Origin: Trema orientale
Lineage: Eukaryota > Streptophyta > Magnoliopsida > Rosales > Cannabaceae
Assembly (NCBI GenBank): GCA_002914845.1
Contig: JXTC01000081.1
Coordinates: forward strand, 284,843-348,842
DNA length: 64,000 nucleotides
Direction: 5' to 3'
The stretch's first letter is position 1. Every line of letters begins with the position of its first letter. The notes beneath the pieces are model-generated. The model worked only from the letters and a program-made list of their open reading frames with translations. It searched no databases and was not told where the DNA came from. Position numbers and translations under genes: made by a program. This document shows positions 35,701 to 47,700 of the stretch, piece by piece.

Positions 35701-38700
35701 AAGATTTTGGCACGTCTAAAATTTATGAAGCTGATTACTTCCTACAGATTTTGAATCAGAGAATATTAGAAATTTGTCTCAATAATTCTATAATATGTTT
35801 GATCAAACTCGATCGGATCCCCACCTACCTTATATATGTTAGTACTGCTAACCCTAAACCGTAAGTCTATTCAAAAAAATTCTCAGTTTGATAAGTCAAT
35901 AATTAATCCCAGTTAGTAATGTTGAATTAGCATACGTAGTGAAGTACTTAATAGAAATTACTGATCGTATATGTTTAATTATGCACAAGAGAATAATATG
36001 AATGGAATTAATTCAACTTATTTCAATCAAAGTATTTAAAGACCTGCGCATTTTGAGATTTAGAGTAACTTTGAATAGCCTGAAACTTAATTTGATAAAT
36101 GAAGATATTATTTATTAGCTAGCTATAGAATTACAAATCATATGGATATATAACTGATCAACTAGCTAGCCAGCTAGCGCTTTTTCTCCTCCTTTTTTTT
36201 TTTTTTTTTTTTTCCGGTTCTCCATCTTGAGTAGATACTTTCATGATATGGTTGAGTTATCCTCCATGCTCAATTTGATTTGGGTTATATTATGATACTT
36301 GTAATGTGTGCAGCCTTGATAATTTGTGTATATATACATTCCCTAGATTAATTGGTTATAAATATACATATGTATACATATTATCTACACATCTAAGCTG
36401 GCCTCAGTGGAGTATACATCAATTTGTTGTCCTCTTGCTTTTACCATTAACTAATGAATTTCCAAGATGTCTGTGTTTCATATAATGGGAATGAAAAATA
36501 TTATTCTCTCAACTAATTATATCTATCTCGACACTGGTCTCACATGTGGCATAGGAGCTTAATTATCACCCATGTAACTGGTTAATAATCTGATATATTA
36601 TTTGAATCCAATAAATGTTTCCTTAAGTTTTAATTAAATTAATTCCACCCTAATTATTATTACTATATGTATTATTGTCTGTCTTTGAATCCCTTTTCAT
36701 TTTTTTTTCCTCTGAAAATTATGAATAAATAAATTCCTTTGGTTGTTTGCTTACCCTACAAATGTAGCATTATTTGGCAGGATAAATTGGTTGCGTAAAT
36801 ATTAAGTCCCTCCTTTTACTTCTAGCTAGTATGAAAAGCCCCTTTGCATAGGAGAGAGAATTTTATCCCACTTGTTTGCTTAAATAATTAATTTAATGAC
36901 ATTAACGGCATTTATTTTGAAGCCTTTGCAGTAAAAACGCTAGTTATAACTGCCCATTTTTGGATTACCTTGGTGTCAATTGTACTAACCCCAACCCAAC
37001 CACCCCCTCTCCCCCACCTCTTCTCTCTTTTTAATCCAAAATTGGGCTCAATAACAATAATAATAATTAACGACGCTAAAATCTTTCTTTCATTAACTTT
37101 TATTATTATCTTTCGTGCAGCGTTAGAGCAACAATTGAAAAGTACAAGAAAGCATGTACTGATTCTTCAAACACTGGATCTGTTGCTGAAGCCAATGTCC
37201 AGGTAATTAATAACCAATCACTTCATGATAATTGTAATCATTACTATAATTTAGTACTGCAGGCAATTTGATGCAGCGCACCATAAATATTTGAACACCA
37301 TGGTGAAATTTAAGCCGAAATTAAGTTGATGTTTTTTTTTTTTTTTGAATTAAAAATTAAGTTGATATTAATATAACATATGTTCACAAATTATTAATAT
37401 ATATGCATTATATCTATCAGAAAGGAAAGGATATTTTCTGAGATACAATACTATTCTACTTATTTACCAAAACATATAAATGATTATGTATATGTAATTA
37501 CAAATCACTTTGATGATAATGTTCAACAGGAAAATTTTTGGTCACACCTGGCAACTACGTTGAAATATTTTCTATACATATATATATGGTGTTGTGAAGG
37601 CCTAGACATTAAATAATCAACTTCTTGGTTTCAATTTCCGCATGGTAGTCAAATGGCTCATAATTAAACTGTTTCTTTTTCTTTTCCTTTTTTTTTTCCA
37701 ATAGATTTTTTAATTTGCAACCGAAGTTATATATAAGGTGAGTAATGAAACACCATCATGTACATATACCAATTGAAGATTGTTGGCAGCAAGTATGACG
37801 CAAATGAACTGATCAAAAAGTAATGTGAAATCCCATCAAAGAAATAGGAGAAATATATAAATATGTCATTCATATACATATAATCTTAATCCATCACTAC
37901 TTAATTATTGGCAATGATGCTCTCTTCTTATTATCAATAGAATTAATCAGTTCTTAGGGTTCATTTGCAAGAAAGAAATGACATTTATATGTATATGTAT
38001 CTATCACTAAAAACATAATATCCAGAACCATATAATAGGCTTTGTTTCGACATCCAAGATCCTGGTAAGGAAATATAAAGAAAGAGTAGCATTTACTTCC
38101 TAGAAGTTTGATAACGTTTTTTTGGAACTTTTAATTTATTGTTCTTAGTCTTTTTCTTATATTATTAATCCTTCCAAACTACCAAAAAAAATTTTGTTAG
38201 TTTTCTTGAAGCTTTTTTATTAGTTTTTGTTGATACCAAAAGTTGGTATAACAACGGGATTGATAGTTTTTAAAGAAAATTAAAGATTAAAGGAAAAATG
38301 GGAGAGAAAATGATAAACACACGGATTTTAGAGTGGTTCAGCCTTTCGAACAAAGTGCCTACGTCCACTATAGTTAGTGTTATTCTCTCAGTATATTGGT
38401 AACAGGAGAGCTTTCAGTTAGCGTCCATTTCTCTACTCAGGAGCCTTGTATTTATAGGCCTGAGGAGATAAGTTCCTTGTTACAGATAGGATCTTTTCAA
38501 ATATCAAAAAGATTACATTGAACACGAATTTGAATTCGTATTTATCTCCCTCAAGATTAAGTAAAATTTTTCTTTGAATAATCCTATATCATAAATTCCA
38601 AATATAATCCCTAATATTTTGAAGATTTGAATTTTGGATGGAAGAAATCTCGGGATAAAAATCTAATATCTTCGAGCAGATGTTAATTTGATGCATAACA

Positions 38701-41700
38701 ATTGCCCCTCGGCTTTTGGTGTCACTTTGTGCTGCAAGAACCTTTTTGCTTTCTCGATCTACTCGGGTTGCTTCTTCTTGTGAGGTGAAGGAAGGTATAC
38801 GAACTAACACTCCTTTTTCCTCTTATATTTGTTGCGAGCTGAAAATAGGGGTCAAGTTAGGAAGTCGAATATTTTCACCGAACTGATTTTCTTCAGGAAT
38901 ATCTTATTCGTCGAATTTCTTCTATGATTGCTCGCATTATACTTAAGAAAATTGTATTTCTTTTCACATTGCGAGCAGCTTGGTTTTTATATATACTTGA
39001 AGAAAGTGTTTATCCTTCATAGTATAAAATAAATAGTTTGACTTAGCTACAATTTTGTTTTAAAATTACTTTGTTTAAGGCTAAGACCTTCAATTTATTG
39101 TTGAGGACTTAATCTTGTTCTAGTACTTAACACGATCCGTGAATATGATCAACTACCTCGAATATGGTAATTTTGAATCTCGGACTCTTCGAGCACCCGA
39201 ACACACAAACACTCAATCGCTCGAATCCGAGAGCACTTGAACTCGAACCTCGAGTACTTGAACACTTAAAATATCTGAACACACGTATGCTCGAACTGTA
39301 GTACTAGAACGCGATTATCTGTGTTTCACTACACATTTTGCCCTCATAGTCTCGAGATGACAAAGCAATATAAAACTAATTATTGAAAGAGTTTTACTTA
39401 GACAAATCTAAAAATAAACTCATCATTATTCGAGTAGAATTGTTACAATGAAAAGAAAAATACAAGACATAATAATACTTCCTGTATCTATGCTTGTTTT
39501 TGTTCTTTCTCCAGGAGGTCGAGATTTCTTTGTGAAAGCTCGTGATTAGTCCCCTAGTTGTAAGCTTCCACTCCTTGAGTTTTTACTTCAAGTTCTACCG
39601 GGGTCATCGCTTTGTGCCATATGTCCTCTTGAATAAAGCACTCTTGAACTGTGTTATTATCTGACACAGTTTTCTCTAGAACTCCAAATCTATACATTAC
39701 ACATCTTGCGACGAATCCAACAATTTTACTCAGAGTGATGGACCTTACGGACTATGCTTTTACCTATTTAGCTTGGCAGTTCGCACCTCATGGTAATGGG
39801 AAAAGTCTCGTCGCATTGTTACTTGTAGCCCATCATGTCCTTTCTCTTCGTTGGCCAGTTGTATCCTCAAAGCACATCTTTTTAAGTCTACCCCTCAAAA
39901 TAGTTACCACGTAATGTAGTAGGACCGAGAAACCTCGTCGATGTAGCTCATCATCGCATTGGCTTCTTTTTTTTCAATAGGCAACTCATCATCCTTTAAG
40001 TACAGACAGATGGAATCTATCCAGGACGACTTTATTAAGTGAGCTCTTCTACAAATCTAGTCTTCTTCTCCTCGTTGATCACACGAGGATCCAGGTTTTG
40101 GTCGATTTGGCCATAGACTCGCGATCTGCAGCTCGTATGTCTAGGCCTTTTTCTTGGCAGTCCTGATTGACTGGTTATAGTATTTGCGCCTCGTAGAATT
40201 CCAACTTTTTCTAGAGTTGGGAACTTCATCGTTAAGTGGCAGATCGAGATGATAGCCTTTAGTTCTCGAAGGGACAGTCTTCCAAGGACTGCACTATAAA
40301 CCATTAGGCAATCCACCATGAAGAAATCGGTCATGACTGTTTTCTGCAGAGGTCGCACTCCCACAGTGAGAACGAGTTGAATTACACCCATAGGCAAGAC
40401 ACTATTACTAGTGAAGCCATAAAGTTTGGTTGTAGTTGGCTTCAAATATTGTACGCTCAAGCCCATCTTCTTAAGAGTGCTTAAGTATAGGATATCTACC
40501 GAGCTTCCATCGTCGATCAGAGTTCGGTAGACGTGCATGTGGTTGATTTGAAGAGTAACAACCAGCGGGTCACTATGCAGAGAGTGCACATCACGAGCAT
40601 CCTCCTTAGTGAAAGTGATTGGCTCGATCTCTCTTCGAAAACTCTTTGTCAGATGACTTTCACAGCTGAGGACATATGTTCTTAGAGCTTCTCAAGTTGT
40701 GTGAGCTAAACTTCCAGCGAAATGAGGTCTTCCAAAAATAGTCCTGATTTCACCTCGAATCAGGTTACCGCGGGCTGGAAAAACTGCTCACCCATCACCA
40801 TCCTCTCTTCAATCATAGTCTCTTCTTCGCTGGTACCTCCCGAGGTATCCCTGCCGGATCAACTCTTTAATCTCGTCCTTTAGACCATAACAGTCATTAG
40901 TATCATGACCGTTATCTCGATTGAACCGGCAGTATTTGTTCTGGTCTTTTCTTGCATCTTTTTCTTAATAGGAGGAGGTCACTTGTAGGGGATCCTATTT
41001 TCAGTAGCCATCAGAACGTTCTCCCTATTATCAGTGAGCTCGTTATAGTATGTCAACTTAAGAGAGTGTGACTACCTTCGTTCATTTGTATAAGGCTTCT
41101 TCTCTGAAGAAGATGCGGTATGCTCATTTTCGCCTTTTATCTTCTTCTTGTTTCCCTTCTTGTTAGACTTAACGCTATTCAGATGGTCTATTAAATCTTG
41201 TGTATTCTCAACACGCATGTATTTTTCCGCCCTCTGGTAGAAATCCTCCACATCGATACAATGGACTTTTAAGAGATTCCTCCATAGAGGTGTCTGGGAA
41301 CGGATACCTCCCGCCAGAGTCATCAAGAGTTCTCCATCTGGTGCCTTCGTCGCTTTGGCAGCTTCTTCGTTGAACCGATTCAGGTAAGAGCGAAGATTTT
41401 CGATCTCGCCTTATTTGACATTGGCTAGTACCAAGTAGAGGGTGGCGTAGGCTCTGGAGGCCTAGAACTGGCAGACAAAGTCTTGGGAAAACTATTGCCA
41501 TGAGGTTATTGATCCCTCTAGCTAGTTTTTAAACCACTTTTTAGCCCCTTTGGTGAGTGTAACGACAAAACATTGATATCGGGCTAAGTGTTGTACCCGA
41601 TTTAGATCCATAAGATCATTGAACAAGTCTAGGGGGTCTCGAGGATCTGTCCTTCCCACGTAGGCAGTGACAGTTGGCATCTTGAAACCATCAGGTGGAG

Positions 41701-44700
41701 CGTTCTGGATCTCAAGTGTAAAGGGCAAGTAGTCTCCTTTCACCTGGTACTCCTCACGAGTAACCATACGGTTAAGCTCGTTCCACATGTGAGCTACCTC
41801 TTAAGCGAGCTGATCATTAACTGGGACTGAAGTAGTCGAATCCCTACTGGTTACAGTCCCCGAGGTGCTCATTTTTTGCCAGTTCGAGCGATCACAGAGA
41901 TCGCATCCTCGCTCTCGATCAATATCTCTTGCTGCTCGTCCAACTCTTTCGAACATGCTGCTCGTGGCTTGTGACCTGGTCGCTTCAGCTCACTGACCAG
42001 CTCGAGTATTCTCTCGAGGTGGTCTTGGAGGGAGATCTCATATCTTCGCCTAACTGGCGTCAGGAACGTCTCTTTGATCACGAACTTCTGAGCCCTCGAT
42101 CTCACGAACTCTCGAGCTATCGATCTCACGAACTCAACGAACGGGACTCCTCGCGATTTTATTATTTATCGAGCTAAAAACGACCTCGAACATGGTCCCG
42201 CTGCTCTGCCGCTCGCTCTTGATTGTCAGGCTGATCGCGACCTCGAATATGGTTGCAATGCTCATTTCGGGGCTGATCACCAGCCAATCGCTCTAGGAGA
42301 TTCTGGATGGAGTTGATGGTTGCTCGCACCTCTTCCAGTGTCTCCTCTTGTTGAAGCTGTCGGGCTTACAGCTCGACCATCTCTGTAGCTCGATCAGCAT
42401 CATATATAGGTTCTTTCCCAGATCGCTTCCTGGTTTCACCCTCATTAGTGCCGATAGTCTCACGGCTTCTAATAGGCTCTAGGCGGTCGTTTATTGGGGT
42501 GGCATCCCCAGATCGTGTCAGCAGATCTTCAACGCGAGCAGCCTGCCATCTTGCGGTGGCAGCATCTCTAGTCTGGGAGTTTTGGCGTCTTGTCATGACT
42601 ATACTTGCAGATTTGTTGAAAACTGGAAAAACAGTGATTTTGGCAAGATATTTTTACCAAAGGCCCTCCTTTTAGCACCAGATTGTTGATACCAAAAATT
42701 GGTATAACAACGGGATTGATGGTTTTTGAAGAAAATTAAAGATTAAAGGGAAAATGGGAGAGAAAATGATGAACACAGGGATTTTAGAGTGGTTCAGCCT
42801 TTCGAACAAGGTGCCTACGTCCACTATGGTCAGTGTTATTCTCTCAGTATACTGGTTACAGGAGAGCTTTCAGTTAGGGGTAGCAATTCAGATTACGACA
42901 CGATGACACGACACGAACACGACACGATTTTTTGCGGGTTAGGGTCGAAGAAAAAGGGTGCGAGTCAGGTTCGAGTCAACCCGCTTGACCCGCCAACAAA
43001 TATATATATAATTAAATTATAAAAATATTTTTTATTTAATTTGTTTATGACTATTATTATAGATATATTTAATTTGTACAATGTAAGTGTTGGGAATAAA
43101 AGTTATTAATTATATTTATAAATTATCCCTAATTTATTTATTTTAAAATGAGACAATAATAGCCTTAGAAAAAGAAAATATAAGTAAAAAAATACGGGTC
43201 ATAGCGGGTTGGCGGGTCAAAAACGGGTTGACGGGTCAAAATCGGGTTGTAGGTTGGATGTTATTCACCAAAGCGGGTTGTGCGGGTCGGGTTTGGGTCA
43301 ACCCGTTTTAGGTACGGGTCGGGTTAGTGTTGATGATTTTCTGACACGAATGGTCACGGGTCGGGTTCGAGTTGACATAATTTATGTATATATTAGACTT
43401 CAACCCGACACGAATTGACACCCCTACTTTCAGTTAGCATCCATTTATCTGCTCAGGAGCCTTGTATTTATTGGCCTGAAGAGATAGGTTCTCTATTACA
43501 AATAGGATCTTTTCAAATATCAAAAAAATTACATTGAATACGAATTTGAATTCGTATTTATTTCTCCCAAAATCTAGTAAAATCTTTATTTGAATAATCC
43601 TATCTTATAAATTCCAAATATAATCCCTAATATCTTAGAGATTTGAATTTTAGATGAAGGAAATCTCGGGATAAAAATTTACTCTATATCCTTGAGCAGA
43701 TGTGAATTTGATGCGTAACAGTTTTCTTGAAGCTTTTTTTTTTCTTCCATGCTTTTTGTTAAAATCCAAACATAAAAAATAGCTCCCTTCTCCCCCCCCA
43801 CCCTCCTTTTTATTTTTTCAATAGAAGCCAAGCTTGATTCAAACACATTAAACCATAAATTTATTCATCCAGATTCTTCAAAAGTATCTCCTTAGATCAA
43901 ATAGAATTGACTGTGGTACTATACCAAATTATTAGTCCTTTGATCTTCCTAGTATTCAAGAGATGCAATTATTCACCAACATTTATGTGAAGAAATAAAA
44001 TTAATTAAACTACTTTTTTTTTGTTGGCTTCCTCAGTCCCTGGAGAAATTTGAAAGGAAACAAAAAACAAAACAAAATTTGGCATAATGGATGTCAACAT
44101 GGATTATATATGATTGTTTATTTCTAGTTGCAGCCTTCTACTACTTGTTTTGGCTTAGCAACCTTGAAATACATATAACTATTTTCTATGTCACCTACTT
44201 GTCATGACCCAAAACTTGGATCAGTGGCAGAGGGAGAATTTTACTTAGATAGGAAATTCTTTCATTTATTCTAAAAAAGTATTAAAAGTTTCAATTTTAT
44301 AGAACAATCTATTTAAATAAAATATTTAGAATCTCATCTAGCGAACCTCTCCTACAATTCGTATGTACCATTAAACATAGATTGAATAATAATCAGAAAA
44401 CATAATTCAAATTTAAGTTCAAGTATCATCATCATGTACAACAAGTATAGAATACCAAAATGGCATACATAAGTTCACAGACATAATTGAAAGTTGTAAT
44501 CTCAGTTCAATGCTAAATCAAGATCCAAACTACCCAAACACCACAATAATATCAAGCTTCTAGCATTACCAAGACAACGAATTACAGTCAAAGATAGCCT
44601 CTTAATCCTCTTGATTACCCAAAGTCGCACTGAACATCATCTGAGGAAGGAAGGTAGGAGTGAGCATATTATCTTGTTTGAAAATATTTTAGTGATAGAA

Positions 44701-47700
44701 AGTTCCGGCATGGTTAATTTAATCCAGAACATACATATATAATAGTCCAAAACCGGTAATCCATATATATATATATATAAAACAGTATAGTCAAAACCAT
44801 TTAATTCATAAGCACATGATACAAATCAACCCATACCCATGAGCTCACATCCTCTCATCAATGGAAACCCAAGATGATGGCACTAAGCGTACAGAATGGT
44901 CTGCCTGACACCTAAGCCCATACTCGGAGGGGACATACATATGTCGCCTACATACCTAGAGAGGCAACCGTATTGCCTATGTCTGCCAAATGGGAAGGCA
45001 ATCAGAGAAAACAAATCCTGCGCAGGTTTACGGACTCTATACCGACGGTGAAGTACACAGCACCACACTGTAAACCCACGATGCTAACACAGTGCTCATG
45101 TATGATCATATGACATGTGCAATATAGAATTGAAGTGTGAAAATAGTCATGCTCTAGTTTTTTAATAAAATAAACATATTAAGTTTTATAGAAAAACGGG
45201 CAGCATAACGACCCTATTTTTGATATACTCAAAAATAACCTATACTCAGAAAATTCTGAGAGCAATATAATATTTATCATACGATCAAATTTCATTATAG
45301 ATATCCAAAATAGTTCCAAAATCATGTTTGTCACCATATATTGCATAAAGTAAGTTTTAATAAAAAACAATATAAAACAGAGGTAACTGAATCTCTACCT
45401 CACTAGAACAGTGATACCACGCTATTAGAACCTCAAAGTGTCATTGGATGATTGTACGTTCGGAGAGTTGAGAACCAATTCCAAGCCCTCGATCGCTCTC
45501 TTGTGAAAAACTAATTTCTCAACGGAGCTTCAAATTAACAAAGACCTTCTTCATTGAATTCCTAGCACTCAAAATAGCTAGGTTAGACATATAATTTATC
45601 CAATTCAAGTCCTGGCCGAAACCGGACCGATTGCATGCAAAACGAGGTAAATCTTAACCCTCCAATTTCGTTTTTCGTACCGGTCACCAAACATAGTCAA
45701 TATATGTATATATATCAATTTTCTCCATTTCACGAGTACAATCCAAAAATAACATCAAAAACACAATCTAACAGTCCGATAAAAAGTCAAACCCGAGTTC
45801 AAACATCTTAAAACTATCAAACATGACAACTTATGATTTAAGTAAAATGGGGCTGCGAAAAGCATACCTCAAGATTGCCCGTGACGAGACGAGTCCTACA
45901 AGCCCAAGAATGAGGCTTGAAACAGCCGGAAAATTTGTCGGAGTTCGAAACTTCCCTGACGGTTCATCGCATTTTCCGGTGAGGTAAGGCTCTGGTGGCG
46001 AGTAGCTGAAGGCTCGGCGGTCCCACACCAGGTGTTGGAGCGGTCGGACGATGACCGGAGGAGCTCGCGCCAGAGCTGGGTGCTGGCGGCTGTAGCTCGG
46101 CCGAAGGAGAGAAAATGAGAGCTAGAGAGGAAGAGAGAGAAGGAAGAAGATGGGGGATAAGGCCACATGTGCCCCATATAATGGGCACTGTGTAATTTTC
46201 TAAAATTGCACTTCGATCCCCAACTTTCAAAATTCTTGCAATATAGTCCCTTTAGAAATTGCATTTAGGTCCCCATTCCAAAGGCTTTTGCAATTAAATC
46301 CTTCAAATTTAATATTCCAAAAAATGCAAAATGATGACTTTACCCCTTAAAAATTTTGAATTTTACAATATTAGACCACCATTCATATTTTTTAATTGTT
46401 ATTTTCTAACTATATAACAACGTGTATATGCATGGTCAGTTCTACCAACAAGAATCTTCCAAACTGAGAAGGCAAATTCGGGAACTTCAGAATTCGAATA
46501 GGTAATTACTTATGAGACTTGGTTATTAAAGCATACTTTAACTCAAATTAGCGTGACATAATTAACATCTTGTCTAATATAATCATTGATGCTGTATCCA
46601 TATAGGCACATACTGGGTGAGGCTATCAGTTCTATGAGTTTCAAGGACCTCAAGAGCCTGGAAGGAAGATTGGAGAGAGGAATAAGCAGAATTAGATCCA
46701 AGAAGGTATAAAATATCAAAACTTAACCTGGGTGTATTGAATACCTAGTTATATAATTACGTCTGATCAATTATTTATGAAATGCTTTAATGATCTGCCA
46801 GAATGAAATGCTATTTGCCGAAATCGAGTTTATGCAAAAGAGGGTACGTACATTATAACTATTCTCTTGTTTTAGTTTAATATATATGTATTATATATCT
46901 CTACATATAGTACTTTTAATTAATAGCTTAACATGGATATATATATATATATATATAACATATGATTAGATTCGATTAAATAGAGATCATGAACAAGATC
47001 TTTGGCTATGGTTGGGCAAATATTTGGACTGATTAAAAGACTTGTTTTGGGTAAATCAGGCTGCTTAATTTAACAGTACTGGTATAGTAGTACTGATGGA
47101 ATTAACTGTACACTAAATATTCATGCAGGAGATGGAGCTGCAAAACCATAACAACTATCTGAGAGCAAAGGCCGGTTTATATTCTCTTCTTTATATATCT
47201 TAGCTCTCAAAAAAAATAAGAGACCGTAGAAAACAAAAAAATAATAATAATATTTAGGCAGATAATAATTATTAATACGAAATATGAATTAGTGAATGTC
47301 AATACTGGATGGTAATTCAGATAGCTGAAAATGAGAGGATACAACAACAGCAGGAGCAACAGGAGGAACAGCAAATAAAGCAGCAAATGAATTTGATGCC
47401 GGTGGCGGCCAGAGCTGCCAGCGAGTCCAACATGCCCCCTGCGCAATCGTATGATCATCGGAGCTTTCTTCCTGTAACCCTCATGGACACGAGTCACCAT
47501 TACTCTCGTCCAGACCAGACAGGTTTTCAACTTGTGTAAGATTTCTATCCCGTATATCTACATATATACTGCAATATCAACACATAATACATACTAGGAG
47601 TTTTGAGTTATGCCATGTATATCAAACCTTTTGTTCTGCGTTATTTTGAATGTGTCTTATGTTTTTCAAATATACTATATAGTGTGTATATATCTATACA

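Larger units (their letters stand above)
33012..37120 (+). promoter_or_regulatory. Large second intron (counting the leader intron), AGAMOUS-type regulatory intron
   Basis: A 4109-bp intron between the MADS exon and the I-region exon, in phase 2. In AGAMOUS and its relatives this intron is long and holds the main cis-regulatory elements. It contains candidate motifs listed separately (LFY-type CCAATG, paired CCAATCA, twin G-box, CArG). I see no transposon insertion in it, unlike the next intron. It has several TA microsatellites (33184-33205, 34083-34096). Confidence 0.8.
38223..43725 (-). mobile_element. Non-autonomous gag-pro LTR element in the MADS intron
   Basis: LTRs at 38228-38700 (473 bp) and 42684-43720 (about 477 bp without its nested insert) have TGTT...AACA ends. 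The 5-bp target duplication is GTTTT (38223-38227 and 43721-43725). It is oriented on the - strand. A purine tract (GAGGGGCAAT) lies next to the left LTR, and a putative PBS beginning TGGTGC lies next to the right one. The 4-kb interior holds gag and protease remnants only, with no RT, RNase H or integrase. It must have depended on a partner element. Confidence 0.9.
37203..46439 (+). other. Transposon-swollen intron of the MADS gene
   Basis: A 9.2-kb intron between the exons ending ...EANVQ and beginning FYQQESS. About 7.7 kb of it is transposon: a gag-pro LTR element (38223-43725, with a nested hAT MITE) and a solo LTR (44200-46367). Both lie on the strand opposite to the gene. The remainder (about 37203-38222 and 43726-44199) is AT-rich with no recognised feature. 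Donor GTAATT and acceptor GGTCAG are intact. Confidence 0.85.

Noticed and set aside
41929-42177. Frame on the + strand within the gag-pro element
   Set aside because: It is the shadow of the - strand gag region, where the gag core and protease are co-linear.
45831-46264. Open frames of up to 122 codons on the - strand
   Set aside because: They lie in the GC-rich island of a solo LTR. They have no domain, and no conserved counterpart in the related LTRs at 25455 and 57027.
47174-47180. The GT at 47175 as the donor of MADS exon 6
   Set aside because: It would add GCCG to the exon, shift the frame and give a stop after two codons in the next exon, losing the conserved C-terminal motifs.
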